From: Terramyces sp. JEL0728
Taxonomy: Eukaryota > Chytridiomycota > Chytridiomycetes > Rhizophydiales > Terramycetaceae
Length of the DNA: 64,000 nucleotides
Direction: 5' to 3'
Assembly (NCBI GenBank): GCA_027603945.1
Contig: JADIIU010000076.1
Coordinates: forward strand, 1 to 64,000
Shown here piece by piece: positions 33,752 through 44,234 of this stretch (position 1 is the stretch's first letter; every line of letters starts with the position of its first letter). Below the pieces are notes generated by a model. The model saw only the letters and a program-made list of their open reading frames with translations, was not told the DNA's origin and did not search any database. The position numbers and the translations under genes were made by a program.

Positions 33752-34993
33752 ATGTTGAAATCCCTGCAAAAAAATATCTTTAAAAGAATAAAGTGCAATC
33801 GAACGGGCAGCCAGTTGCAGCAATCACCATATAACATGCATCATCTGCATACGGAGTTGAATCAGTTGAAATTACAGAGAAATTCCAAAAAGGTGCATTC
33901 AAACAAGAATGTGGTGGATATATTCACCAAGAATTGGCTGTTAAAAGCTGCTGGAATGGAATCACCAACCTTTAATCTGCCCTTTAATCAATTACCAACG
34001 CCTTCCGAAACCCCAGAGCTGATAGAGAAATTCAAAAATAGCCCTCAATACAATATGATTTACATTTGTGCCAACTTTGCAAAGCTAGACATTAATGAAG
34101 CAGGATCTTTGGTATGCGATGATGCTAGAACCAACGAAATATTGGCAGCTTCAGTTATATTTTCAAATGGCATTGAAGCAGCTACTGAATTTCTTTCAGC
34201 CCAAAACATCAAACTTACGTTAACATTATCACTGTTATTCTGCAAGCAATGTTTAGACTCTAACCAGTCAATCCTATTTTTTAAATATTTCAATTTGCTC
34301 AGAAGTACTTGGCAGCCGCTGTCAAAAGCACATTATGAAAGTTTGGTGATATGGCATATGAAATATATAATAAGGAAAAGCGACTATTTCTACGACAGAT
34401 TCCTGTTTCTCAAAGGACACCAAAAAGAAGTTGGGAAGAGAGTGCAAGTAATGTTATTATCGCTCAAGTGGCTACTAAACTACATGTCGCTGAACGATAT
34501 GCGGCCAGATTCACTGATGTATCACTACGTTATTCTAGGATTTTGCAGGGCAGATTTAACCGAACTTGCACTAATATACTACAACGAATACAAGAAAATG
34601 CACCGCCCAACTCTGGCTATTTTGGATTATTTGATTGTATCTCATTGTAGACAGTATAATTTAGATTCGCAGGTGATGGTGAATGACTACCGAGCCGTAA
34701 TTCAAGATTTAGTCAAAGAATACCCCGCGAGTGCCAGTGATTTTGTATTATATCACTTGGGATTATTTGAACTCCAATTCAACGATTCCAAAAGTCCCGC
34801 TTACTTTGAAACGATAAAATGGAGCGGTAAATGGGCAAAGAAGCAAATGGGACCTAAAGTAGAGTACCTGCAATCTCAGTCCATTCCTGTTGGCCATAAC
34901 GACTTTAAGCGATTGGCTAGAAATGGCTATTCCAGAGAGAAGGTGTGGAATACAGTAGTGGGCGACTGGGATAATATCAAAAAATTAATATAG
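33752..34993 (+). CDS. Probable mitochondrial PPR-like helical protein
   Basis: A 413-residue protein with a basic, amphipathic N-terminus (MLKSLQKNIFKRIKCNRTG) suited to mitochondrial import. The central part is predicted all-helical; the segment MRPDSLMYHYVILGFCRADLTE resembles a pentatricopeptide repeat. I cannot name a specific orthologue. RNA metabolism in mitochondria is the usual role of such proteins. A 21-nt in-frame stretch at 34448-34468 has GT...AG ends but no clear branch motif and was kept as exon. Confidence 0.6.
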   Translation: MLKSLQKNIFKRIKCNRTGSQLQQSPYNMHHLHTELNQLKLQRNSKKVHSNKNVVDIFTKNWLLKAAGMESPTFNLPFNQLPTPSETPELIEKFKNSPQYNMIYICANFAKLDINEAGSLVCDDARTNEILAASVIFSNGIEAATEFLSAQNIKLTLTLSLLFCKQCLDSNQSILFFKYFNLLRSTWQPLSKAHYESLVIWHMKYIIRKSDYFYDRFLFLKGHQKEVGKRVQVMLLSLKWLLNYMSLNDMRPDSLMYHYVILGFCRADLTELALIYYNEYKKMHRPTLAILDYLIVSHCRQYNLDSQVMVNDYRAVIQDLVKEYPASASDFVLYHLGLFELQFNDSKSPAYFETIKWSGKWAKKQMGPKVEYLQSQSIPVGHNDFKRLARNGYSREKVWNTVVGDWDNIKKLI

Positions 34994-35118
34994 TCTCGAA
35001 TAACGCGTATTTGTCCTTGTTTGTATGGATAGTATATTCTCATTTCTGTAGTTCTTTCTACCCCACTGCTCTGCCACTTTATTTAGAAAAACGGAGACTT
35101 TTTTTCAGTCATCAAAAA

Positions 35119-36166
35119 ATGTTGAGATTGACAAAAACTAGTATTCGATTTGTTAACGGCAGTCAGACAATATTCCACTCATACCTATGACAGCAATGTT
35201 CTGAACATGGCAATTAACAAAAATACCAAAGTCATTTGCCAAGGATTTACTGGAAAGCAAGTACTGAAAGCGTAATGATAGGGGACTTTCCACTCCAAGC
35301 AAGCTATAGAATACGGAACTAATATGGTTGGGGGCATCTCACCTAAAAAGGCTGGGAGCACCCACCTTGGATTACCTGTATTTGGCAGCGTACAAGAAGT
35401 ACCAATTTTTTGACGATAGGCTGTTGACAAAGTAAAGCCAGACGCTTCAGTTATTTATGTTCCGCCTCCAGGAGCCGCTGCTGCAATCATTGAGGCCATC
35501 GAAGCTGAAGTCCCGCTTGTCGTCTGCATTACTGAAGGAATTCCTCAACAAGATATGGTCAAAGTCACCAAAGTATTAAAATCACAAAGTGCTACACGTT
35601 TAATTGGACCTAACTGCCCTGGCATCATTGCGCCTGGAGAGTGTAAAATCGGAATTATGCCTGGACACATTCACAAAAAGGGAAAAGTTGGAATTGTTTC
35701 TCGTTCAGGTACTTTGACATATGAGGCTGTTGGCCAAACTACTGCAGCTGGACTTGGCCAATCTTTGTGTGTTGGTATCGGCGGTGATCCATTCAACGGA
35801 ACTAACTTTATTGACTGTCTTAAAGTATTCTTGAATGATCCAAACACTGAAGGTATTATCCTTATTGGTGAGATTGGTGGAAGTGCTGAAGAAGAAGCTG
35901 CAGAGTACCTCATCCAACATAACCTCACAAAGGCAAACCCAAAGCCTGTCGTTTCATTCATTGCCGGGTTAACTGCTCCACCTGGCCGTCGTATGGGTAA
36001 TCTCTTGTTAATTATAGGCCACGCCGGTGCAATTATTTCCGGAGGAAAAGGTAAAGCTGAAGATAAAGTGCTTGCCTTACAAAAGGCTGGAGTTAGAGTT
36101 ACTCCTTCCCCTGCTAAACTTGGTGTGTTTATGCGTGAAGAAATGCAAAAGTTGAACCTTGTTTAA
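35119..36166 (+). CDS. LSC1: Succinyl-CoA ligase alpha subunit, mitochondrial
   Basis: TCA-cycle enzyme making GTP or ATP from succinyl-CoA. The spliced 320-residue protein has a short presequence (MLRLTKTIRQYST), the CoA-binding [37 protein letters not shown], and the phospho-His loop [12 protein letters not shown]. Introns are 35141-35162 (22 nt), 35261-35281, 35399-35419 and 35997-36017 (21 nt each). The first exon is only 22 bases. The last intron is in frame and stop-free: if left in, it inserts seven residues directly before the catalytic HAGA motif, proving that it must be spliced. Confidence 0.97.
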
Positions 36167-36289
36167 ACTGCACCTAAATAAATTTTCATCAGAGCCTCTT
36201 ATTGTTATTTGTAGGTCGGGTTGGTTACTGCAACGTTCGGAAATACGATGATTCGTCAATCAATTTGAAAAGCTTGGCAATCTCAAAAA

Positions 36290-38676
36290 ATGTCCACAAA
36301 AGTGAGAATTGGGAGGCCATTCAGCTCCAAACCTGTAAAGCTATCGTAATATAGAAAAATACCGATGAGCAGTGGGAAATCATTTCAACTGGGATGAAGG
36401 AAATCTTCAATTGCAACTCCTCCAAGTTGTCGTTTGAAGAACTTTACCGTTCCGCCTACACAATGGTATTACACAAGGACGGCGATAAGCTATATCAGAA
36501 CGTCGGCCAATTGATCGCTGGGCACTTGGCACAGGTCATTCAATCCAGAATCGCACCAAGATTTCCAACTGGACATAATGAAATTTCAATTACCGAAGGA
36601 CAAGCATTTCTGAATGCAATTAAGCTTACTTGGGATGAGCATATCACGGCAATTGGAATGTTTAGCGATTTGCTAAAGTACATGGTAAGTACTGCTAACC
36701 GCAGGATCGATCTTACCTTTCCTACAAAGGATTGCCGCTTACTTATGATATGTGTCTAAATGTATACAGAGACACTGTTATACTCTCAAAGGAACATCCA
36801 CTGAAAGATATGATTATCAACAGCCTATTGAGACTTGTTCAATACGATCGGGAAGGACATGTGGTAGACAAAATGCTGCTATCCAAAATTGTAAAGATAT
36901 TTATGGTCTTGTCACCTCCTGGAGTTCAGTCAAAGCTGACCAGTTTGTACGATACCGATTTTGAAGAAGCATTCCTGGCAAGCTCAACAGCTTTCTACAA
37001 GGATGAAAGTAAAAAGCTGACTGGACGCACCGCGGCAGACTTTTTCAGCAAGGTATTCAATTTGTAACTATAGGTGCAAGCTAGACTTGAGGAAGAATCA
37101 ACGCGGGTAACAGTAGTTCTCACGCCTTCCACTGAAAAAAAACTGTTGGATATCGTAGATTTAGAGTTGATTACAAACAATGTGAAGCCATTAATAGAGG
37201 TATTGTTTGTATTGATCGTAGCTGGATTCTGGCTTAGTGTCAATGATTAAAAATGAAAGGATTGAAGGCTTGATGACTATGTATGATCTATTCAAAAGAG
37301 TTCCAACCGGACATCCCGAAATGAGACAGGCTTTGGCAGCACATATCAAGGATTTAGGGAAGCAAATCCCAGCACCAGATTCCACCGAAAAATCAAAATC
37401 AGGAGTGACAATTGAATGGGTTGAAGCAATGTTGCAGCTCAACTTTAAATTTGAAGGGCTGTTGAGTGCTTGTTTCAATAGCAATCCTCTATTTGAAGCT
37501 GATATCGACTCGGCAATGCAAACTGTGATTAACAGCTGTCAAAAATCGCCTGAATATGTTAGTTTATACATGGACCATGTCCTTCGACAACAGAGTAAGG
37601 GTAAACTGGCCGAAGATTTTAATGTTGTTGCCGACAGAGCCATTGCGATTTTTAGATTTTTGCAAGAAAAGGATATTTTTGAGCGATACTACAAGCAGCA
37701 CTTGGCAAAGAGAATGCTACAGTCGAAAATCAGCAGCGAAGATTCTGAAAAAATTCTGCTGTCTAAATTAAAGTTGGAATGTGGGTACCAGTTCACTTCA
37801 AAGTTGGAGGGGATGTTTACAGACTCGAGATTATCCATTGAGCTGACTGGTGCATTCAAACAGCAAATAACCCAAAAAGAAATTGTCATACCCGAGCTGT
37901 TGGTATCTGTTTTAACTTCAACATATTGGCCATTCACGCTTTCTGACAATACAAGTGTTATTCCGACCGAACTTGAATCCGTTGTATCCTCATTTGAAAA
38001 GTACTACTTATCAAAACATTCCGGCAGAAAATTACAATGGCTAAAGAATATGGGAACTGCAGACTTGAAAATTAACTTTGGCTCTGCCACAAAGGAAGTG
38101 AATATGAGCACTTACTGCATGTTTGTGCTGCTCAACTATTTCAAAGAAGGCAGCGAACCTGTGCCATTTAGTGTTATAGAAGAAAGCAGTGGCATACCTG
38201 CAAAAGAGTTGGTTCGCACCTTACAAACGCTTTCTCTGGGTAACCGACTTTTTTGATTTTAGGGAAATACCGTTTATTAACAAAATCAACCAAACAAAAA
38301 GAAATTGCTGTTGATGACACATTTACTTTCAACGACAAATTCACCTCCCCATTAGCAAAAATCAAAATTCTTACCATCTCATCTGCCGAAAATGCGGTGG
38401 ACAAGCAAGAACGCCAACAGACAATGGATAAAGTAAATGAAGACCGCAAGCATCAAATTGAAGCTTCCATAGTCAGAATAATGAAATCGCGCAAGACACT
38501 CGAACACAATATCCTTGTTTCCCAAGTTATCAGTCAATTAGCTTCACGGTTCGCACCTGTTCCAGCAATGGTTAAACAGCGCATTGAAAGTTTGATCGAG
38601 AGGGACTACTTGGAACGCGATGCTAATCAACGGTAATTGGTATTAATTTAGGAATACTTATCATTATTTGGCGTAG
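36290..38676 (+). CDS. CUL3: Cullin-3 ubiquitin ligase scaffold
   Basis: Scaffold of CRL3 ligases that binds BTB-protein adaptors and Rbx1. The 753-residue protein begins MSTKVRIGRPFSSKP and includes the N-terminal cullin repeats (LSFEELYRSAYTMVLHKDGD), the cullin homology domain (LAKRMLQ, LQWLKNMGTADLK), and the winged-helix end with the NEDD8-acceptor Lys in IVRIMKSRKTLEHN. It finishes NTYHYLA, the canonical cullin C-terminus, after the last intron. Introns: 36335-36354, 36685-36704, 37053-37073, 37200-37221, 38240-38262 and 38633-38651. Confidence 0.96.
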
Positions 38677-38839
38677 ATGTAATAAATGTCTTGTATTTGT
38701 TTTTGGGTTTTTGACAGGTAGATTCGTTCAGAATTGAAGCAACAGAATATCTGGTTGGTATATGTGAGAGAAACCACCATTACTTCGGAATTAACTATAT
38801 TCCAAGGGGTAACAATCCACAGAGATTTTTTCATTTTGA

Positions 38840-39640
38840 ATGACGTTGGAGCAGTGGGTTTCCGTGCTTGATATAATCATAAAATCACAGAATGCAACGC
38901 TGATCTTGGCGAGTGTGATTATGACATATCTCATAGCATCAAAGAAGATATTTATTCAGTTCCGCACCAAAATGATTTTCATCTATGTGATTTGTTTTCT
39001 ACAAGGAGCACTAAACTTTTTCTGGAGCGAAACTAATGAAATTGGAGAAATTAATACTTGCCTATTACTTTCAGCATTATTTGTTACTTTTACAATCACA
39101 ATTATTGACACGGAGGTGCTAAAAGCATTTTCAATTCTCGATGATAGGATTACAGAAAAAAGAATTTACTATTGGAGAGTACTATTGACAGCCATTTACT
39201 TGATCACATCCGCACCGGTAATCGGATTCCTATTTTACGGAAAAGATATTCCAAAGTTGCTGGGAAACATAGGAGGTTGGTTTTCATTGTTCTTTGCCAT
39301 GGTAGTCGTCCTGTATGATAATATCCAAGGAGCGTATCTAAACTACATAGTTTTTAACACAAAAAAGCAAAAGAAGGAGATATCTTTGAAAACTATTAAC
39401 GCACTAAAACAGACTGTATGCATCAATTTTGCTATTATTTCCATTGACTGGATAACCTGTGCTTTATACGCGTATCTTATCGTAGATCCAGACCAAACGC
39501 GTGCAAATCCAACATTCATGCCAATAATGATAATATGCCAGACCAACTCTAGCTTGCATGCGATCTTGCTGATGTTTTTGCTCCAATCTCTAAAGAAATT
39601 CACATTTGCTGAAACCAAGATAGCCAAAGGATTAGCATAA
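38840..39640 (+). CDS. Unrecognised seven-transmembrane protein
   Basis: A 266-residue protein with seven evenly spaced hydrophobic helices and short loops, a topology like a small G-protein-coupled receptor. I see no family signature such as DRY or NPxxY. The N-terminal segment before helix 1 is about 20 residues and the C-terminal tail is very short (KKFTFAETKIAKGLA). The 7TM gene at 58422 has a similar helix pattern but a long Ser-rich tail. Intronless. Function unknown. Confidence 0.65.
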   Translation: MTLEQWVSVLDIIIKSQNATLILASVIMTYLIASKKIFIQFRTKMIFIYVICFLQGALNFFWSETNEIGEINTCLLLSALFVTFTITIIDTEVLKAFSILDDRITEKRIYYWRVLLTAIYLITSAPVIGFLFYGKDIPKLLGNIGGWFSLFFAMVVVLYDNIQGAYLNYIVFNTKKQKKEISLKTINALKQTVCINFAIISIDWITCALYAYLIVDPDQTRANPTFMPIMIICQTNSSLHAILLMFLLQSLKKFTFAETKIAKGLA

Positions 39641-39782
39641 AATCATAGGAAAGAACCCCACTCGATAAAAAGTACTCGGTGGTATCAAAGATCCGGAACA
39701 GCAGTTTTGACCAATATATGAATTATAGCTTTAAGTGTCAGAATCAAAAGACTTATCGAGGAGAATAATCTTTGGTCAAGGC

Positions 39783-42130
39783 ATGAGAGAAGCGTGGTAC
39801 ACCGGCTTCTTGGTAAGTAAATTGTGCACAACCTTCACTGATTTTGAAAATTTTAATCTTGAACGCCAAATGGACAAAATCGGATATATAAAATCAAAAT
39901 TGCCAGCTTCAGGCAAGCAGAATCTTACATTAGATGAACAGAGAGAAGAATTAAGTCAAGATCAGCAGGTCTTGGATTTTGCGCTGGAAACAATTGCCCT
40001 TGAAAATGATCCAGAACTCAACACTCAATTAACCGGTTTGATCGCAGAAATGGCTAAAAATGGTACTTTGACTTGACGAAAGCAGATTCACGTTCATCAT
40101 TGCAACCAACGATTCCTCACCTGCTTAAATTACTAGGAATCAATGATCAGTTATCTATTAATACACTTCGATCACTCGCTAACTTGTGTTTCGACAACGG
40201 TAATAGTTGTTGATGATAGATGAAAGCAGAGAAGCTATTTTGGAATGTGGAAAACTGGCAGATATTGTCGCTCAAATCAAAAACAAAGAGATTTCTCATA
40301 TCGCACTCGGTTCAGTACTCAATATTAGCATGGATAATGGTTATTTACCTTAATAGTAGAATCTGTGCAGTCAGCCATGGTTGAATGTGGTATCGTTCGA
40401 TATTTACTCGACATTCTTGTAGATATAAAGAATAATCCAAAAAACTGCCCATTGGCTATCAGAGTATTCAGCAATATTCTGGAATCAGACGCTGGATTGG
40501 AAAAGCTGTACCAAGAAAAGCTGCTAGAACTAATCGCGTCAAATGTGGAACATGTTACCAGTCTGTTGGCCAATCATGACACATATCCCTTTGTAATTGA
40601 CTATATGGATGCACTTTCAATCCTATTGGATACAATTTCTGAAGTTGAAAAGGCACAGACTGAAATGGAGACTTCGGGACTATTGGTAAAGTTACTCGAT
40701 TTCATCGACACAAACCCTGACTACGACAGCAGTGAGACGATCGACGGAGAAACGTCTTTGGACACAATCAATGTATTGCTGGCCAAAGTAGTAACTTCCA
40801 TTACCATGTCTGGTATTTATTATTAACTGTTGATGCCAACATGACTGTCCTTACTGATAAACCTGATGTCATCAACCGATTTATTAGGTGGATGTCTGAT
40901 TCCCATATTGAGCAGGAACATGCACTATTTGATGATATTCGTATGTCTGGTGCCCTATGTATCGGCAACCTGGCAAGAAGCGGTACTCAATTACTAATGA
41001 GACAAAACGTGTATGAAACTAGTCAAGGACCACGGAGTTGTGGAGCCATTATTGCAATTAGCCCAGATTGAAATCAACAGACTCAACATTATCCACAACA
41101 AGGCTGAAATCAAACCAGTGATCAAAGTTATTCATGCAGTCATTGGGGCATTCAAAAACCTCTCTCTCGCTGGTAATTTGTGTTGATTTAGCTGGGGCAA
41201 GGGAAATGCTGGGTAGATTAGGCACCATAAATACTGCAACGGCAGTTTTGCAATTAAACCATATGAAGCCGGTTCTAGTTGGATGCATTGGTATTCTAAA
41301 GAACTTGTGCGCGGGAGAGAATGGTAATTTTTGCTTTAGGTAGATGAAAATACGTATAGGATAATAACTGGGCTTAATCCTTCTGAAGATACATTGAAAG
41401 ACATGCAGCCATCAGCTCCAGATGCATTGTCGCCTCTTGGCAAAGTGATTAGGCTTATTTGGAATATCTCTGACGACACAGATGGAGGAATTCGTACCGA
41501 AGGTGGCAGATTAATTGTCAATGTAGTTAGGGCTATTAACAGGACCAAAGGTTTCTTATTCTAACCTAGCTGAACAATTTGTTGCAAATGTAGTTCAATT
41601 AAACAGCACTGCGCCATTGATACAGATTTTAACAGGTGCTGTTGTCACAAGAAACTCTTCTGATTCGCCAGTGAATGAAAGTCATGATGCCGATCACCAC
41701 GTTCACTTTGATGCAGCACCTGAAGCTAGTAAAGTATTCCCAATGGTGCAAAATGAATCTCTTGTTGCTCTGACCATCCTATGTTCAAGTACTATTTGTT
41801 GATATTAGTGAATGCTACTTGTGCACAGCGAATTATCAGATATACTCAATCAGTTACTCCTACTTTGGTGCATATACTTACTAGCACTGAAACCCGCGAT
41901 GAGGACCAATCACGAATCTATCCAATTGAAACCAAAATGAATGTATGCTTGTTGCTAAAGTACCTTGCCAAAGAACGTAGGTTATTTCTCACGTAGCATC
42001 GTACAAGGAATCAGCTAAAGAATCCTTCAACTCTGTTTTGACAATCCTGGGTTCTAAACTTGGGACAGGCGAAGTTGAGAAATTGTGTAGAGCTGCCATT
42101 GATCAAGTTTTGATTGAGTTGAATAAATAA
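39783..42130 (+). CDS. RAP1GDS1 (SmgGDS)-like armadillo protein
   Basis: A protein of about 716 residues built of armadillo repeats, such as INTLRSLANLCFDNDESRE and SGALCIGNLARSD, in the order seen in RAP1GDS1, a chaperone and exchange factor for small GTPases with polybasic tails. Ten introns: 40063-40082, 40200-40219, 40340-40359, 40813-40832, 40983-41001, 41173-41191, 41324-41343, 41551-41569, 41789-41808 and 41977-41996. The intron at 40813-40832 ends in TG, not AG, but its removal restores the frame. Nine of the ten split a codon after its first base, mostly a G. The start is uncertain: ATG 39783 is in frame, and ATG 39718 would need a 26-nt intron. Confidence 0.82.
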
Positions 42131-42248
42131 CACATATTTTACTGATATTGCTATTAGAAAAGCATATGCTAATCTATCCGTGCAGATACTCGAGCAAGTC
42201 GTCTTGAAATTACAAATCTTGCAAGCTTACCAGTAGTTTAACTTGAAT

Positions 42249-42689
42249 TTATTGAGTAAAAACAGACACTAATGAATTGAACAAAGAGATGAACGCAAAT
42301 AATAAGCCTCCAAACCAAAATATACTTCTATGAGGCTGCAGTCCATTTGCAAATGCGTAGGTGTGCATTAATCGAGAGAAAGTGTACCCAAAGTAACAAA
42401 TGACATTCAATACAGAGTTTCCTGCAAATAACGCGAGAATGAAAATTAAGAGTGAAATAGGAATCGATTCAACATCATTCTGTACAATTCTCGTCCATCG
42501 TTTTTCCTTTTCGTCTCCGGTACTTTCAAAACTTTGAGATCCTTTGTTAAACTTTGAATCCTCTGGAGGTCTGCTTCCATTTTCAAATTTAGCACCACCT
42601 TGTACAAAGAGAGCAAGTATGTATTTCGCAAACAAGATAATTGCGCATATAATCAAGGAAGCTAGTTCGTATTTTTCCACGAATTTCAT
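42249..42689 (-). CDS. MAPEG-family membrane protein (microsomal glutathione S-transferase-like)
   Basis: A 146-residue protein with four membrane helices, the standard MAPEG size. The loop and helix RIVQNDVESIPISLLIFILA followed by FSRLMHTYAF and QPHRSIFWFGG correspond to the conserved ENxxxxxP...R.xHxxxY region of MGST1. Members conjugate glutathione or reduce peroxides in the ER. The ATG at 42689 (MKFVEKYELA) is the first in-frame Met codon. Intronless. Confidence 0.85.
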   Translation of the reverse strand: MKFVEKYELASLIICAIILFAKYILALFVQGGAKFENGSRPPEDSKFNKGSQSFESTGDEKEKRWTRIVQNDVESIPISLLIFILALFAGNSVLNVICYFGYTFSRLMHTYAFANGLQPHRSIFWFGGLLFAFISLFNSLVSVFTQ

Positions 42690-42788
42690 TTGAGGATGGT
42701 TGAATTCTGTACAATTTATATTTGCGGGTATGGAAAAATTTGGCAACTAACCGGATAAATGGCAAAACGGCCGACAAGGAATAAATAT

Positions 42789-42982
42789 TTATAGTTGATC
42801 TTTATCCCAAGGACAGCCATTCTCTTTAAGCCATTTCATGTTGGCTAAATTCCATTTGCTGCAGCTTCGTGAAATGTCGGTTGCCATCCTTAAATATTTA
42901 CTTTGCAGTCTCTTGTGTTTTTCAGTGTTTCTTTATCACAATATAGCCAAATCCTGTCCCAAATTTCAGTTGGTAAGCTCAT
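42789..42982 (-). pseudogene. Decayed F-box/ankyrin gene fragment
   Basis: Reading leftward from ATG 42982, the first 27 codons give an F-box-like start (SLPTEIWDRIWLYCDKETL). The same frame then meets a TAA within a few codons, continues as TFHEAAANG, loses one base, and resumes as NLANMKWLKENGCPWDKDQL before a stop. The F-box followed by WL-x-x-x-GCPWD ankyrin-type repeats is a known architecture, here shrunk to under 200 bases with one stop and one frameshift. Part could be sequence error, but the short size argues for a relic. Confidence 0.5.
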
Positions 42983-43239
42983 CCTCAGATGTACTTTGTC
43001 TCGGAAACAATTCTGACAAGATGTGATTTCTTGGCTCTACTTATTAATACTCCAGCCATTGAGCCAGATCAGAACAAACGTATTTGCTTTACTCCAAGTT
43101 CTTGGTAAAAAGTATTTCGTGTGTGATATTCCAAGCATAAGCAGACCGGAGATGGCAAATTCCACATGAATACATTGAGATTTGTTGGATGCTATCCAGT
43201 GGAGAGAGTTGTCAAACGGGAAAATTTTAAACTTTCAAA

Positions 43240-44161
43240 ATGGCGTTTATCGGGTATGTTTGGCAAGACATTGATTTAAAAACGGACAAGGAGTTTATAT
43301 TCTCGCTACCGTTCGGAACAGATGAACAATGGCAACTGGTAGTGTATCCAAAAGGAAACAAAACTGGGAAATCAACTCACATCTCGGTTTTCCTCTACCC
43401 GTATTCAACAGATCCCAAATACATTCCAAGATTAAAAGTAAAATGCAATATTTCTATAGGACAAACGCTCTTTATCGAGCCGAATCTTGTGCTGGATTTC
43501 AAGCAGCAAACCATGCAGGGTATGCCAGAATTCCATCCAATTGGGATAACGGATAGTATTACAATCAACACTACTGTTTATTATTCGCAAGTTACCCGCA
43601 ACCCTTCATTAAACTTTTTTTTGAATAGGGACAAGCAGGAAATTGTAACGATTATTTCAAAGGAAAAATCACTCGTCAAAGCCCACAAAAACGTTCTTTA
43701 CCAGCTGGAATACTTTAGAAATGCTTTATCTTTGGGTAAATATTACTAATCTAGCAAGTACTGTTTAATCTAACCAAGCCTCCATTATTTTTGAAGATTA
43801 CGAAGAGTATACAATCCTAGGAATGCTGGAATTCATGTATTCAGGCAGGATCTCTCTTCATCAACCCAATACAATCCAAGAAAGATTGCATTTATACAAC
43901 ATTTCATTTCTAACTGTAAACACGCAGCTATCGCAGTATGTATCCAGCCTACTAGTCTCGAGCCACTTGAATATCGATAGTGTGTTTGATTTACTGAAAC
44001 TGCCTACTGTTGATGGAGATTTGCAACAAAAATGTGAAGAATTCATTACTCGAAATATCAAGAGTATCTGCAAACGATCTGATGTGCGAGACCAGCTGGT
44101 TTCATTAGGGAGCGATAAACTAGCTTCCATCCTCCTATTATCTGTCGAGTTGAAAGATTAA
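43240..44161 (+). CDS. MATH/TRAF-like plus BTB domain protein
   Basis: A 292-residue relative of the protein at 16715: an N-terminal MATH-like half (WQDIDLKTDKEFIFSLPF), then a BTB half with KSLVKAHKNVLYQLEYFRNAL and EYTILGMLEFMYSGRI, and a helical end. It is a candidate cullin-3 adaptor. The single interruption at 43736-43778 is 43 nt, twice the local norm, and can be read as a 19-nt intron, a 3-nt exon (CAA) and a 21-nt intron; both readings keep the frame. Confidence 0.78.
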
Positions 44162-44234
44162 GACAAGGAATAAACTCGTTTTTACTGCAAATTTTTTCTG
44201 CAAATTGTAAGCTGGGGAACTGTAGAATCCCCAA

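Noticed and set aside
34448..34468. Possible 21-nt in-frame intron in the PPR-like gene
   Set aside because: Ends are GT and AG, but no branch-like motif is present and the reading with the segment gives a sound helix.
39735..39782. GTG start for the RAP1GDS1-like protein
   Set aside because: Nuclear fungal genes rarely start at GTG; the in-frame ATG at 39783 is preferred, with an upstream exon still possible.
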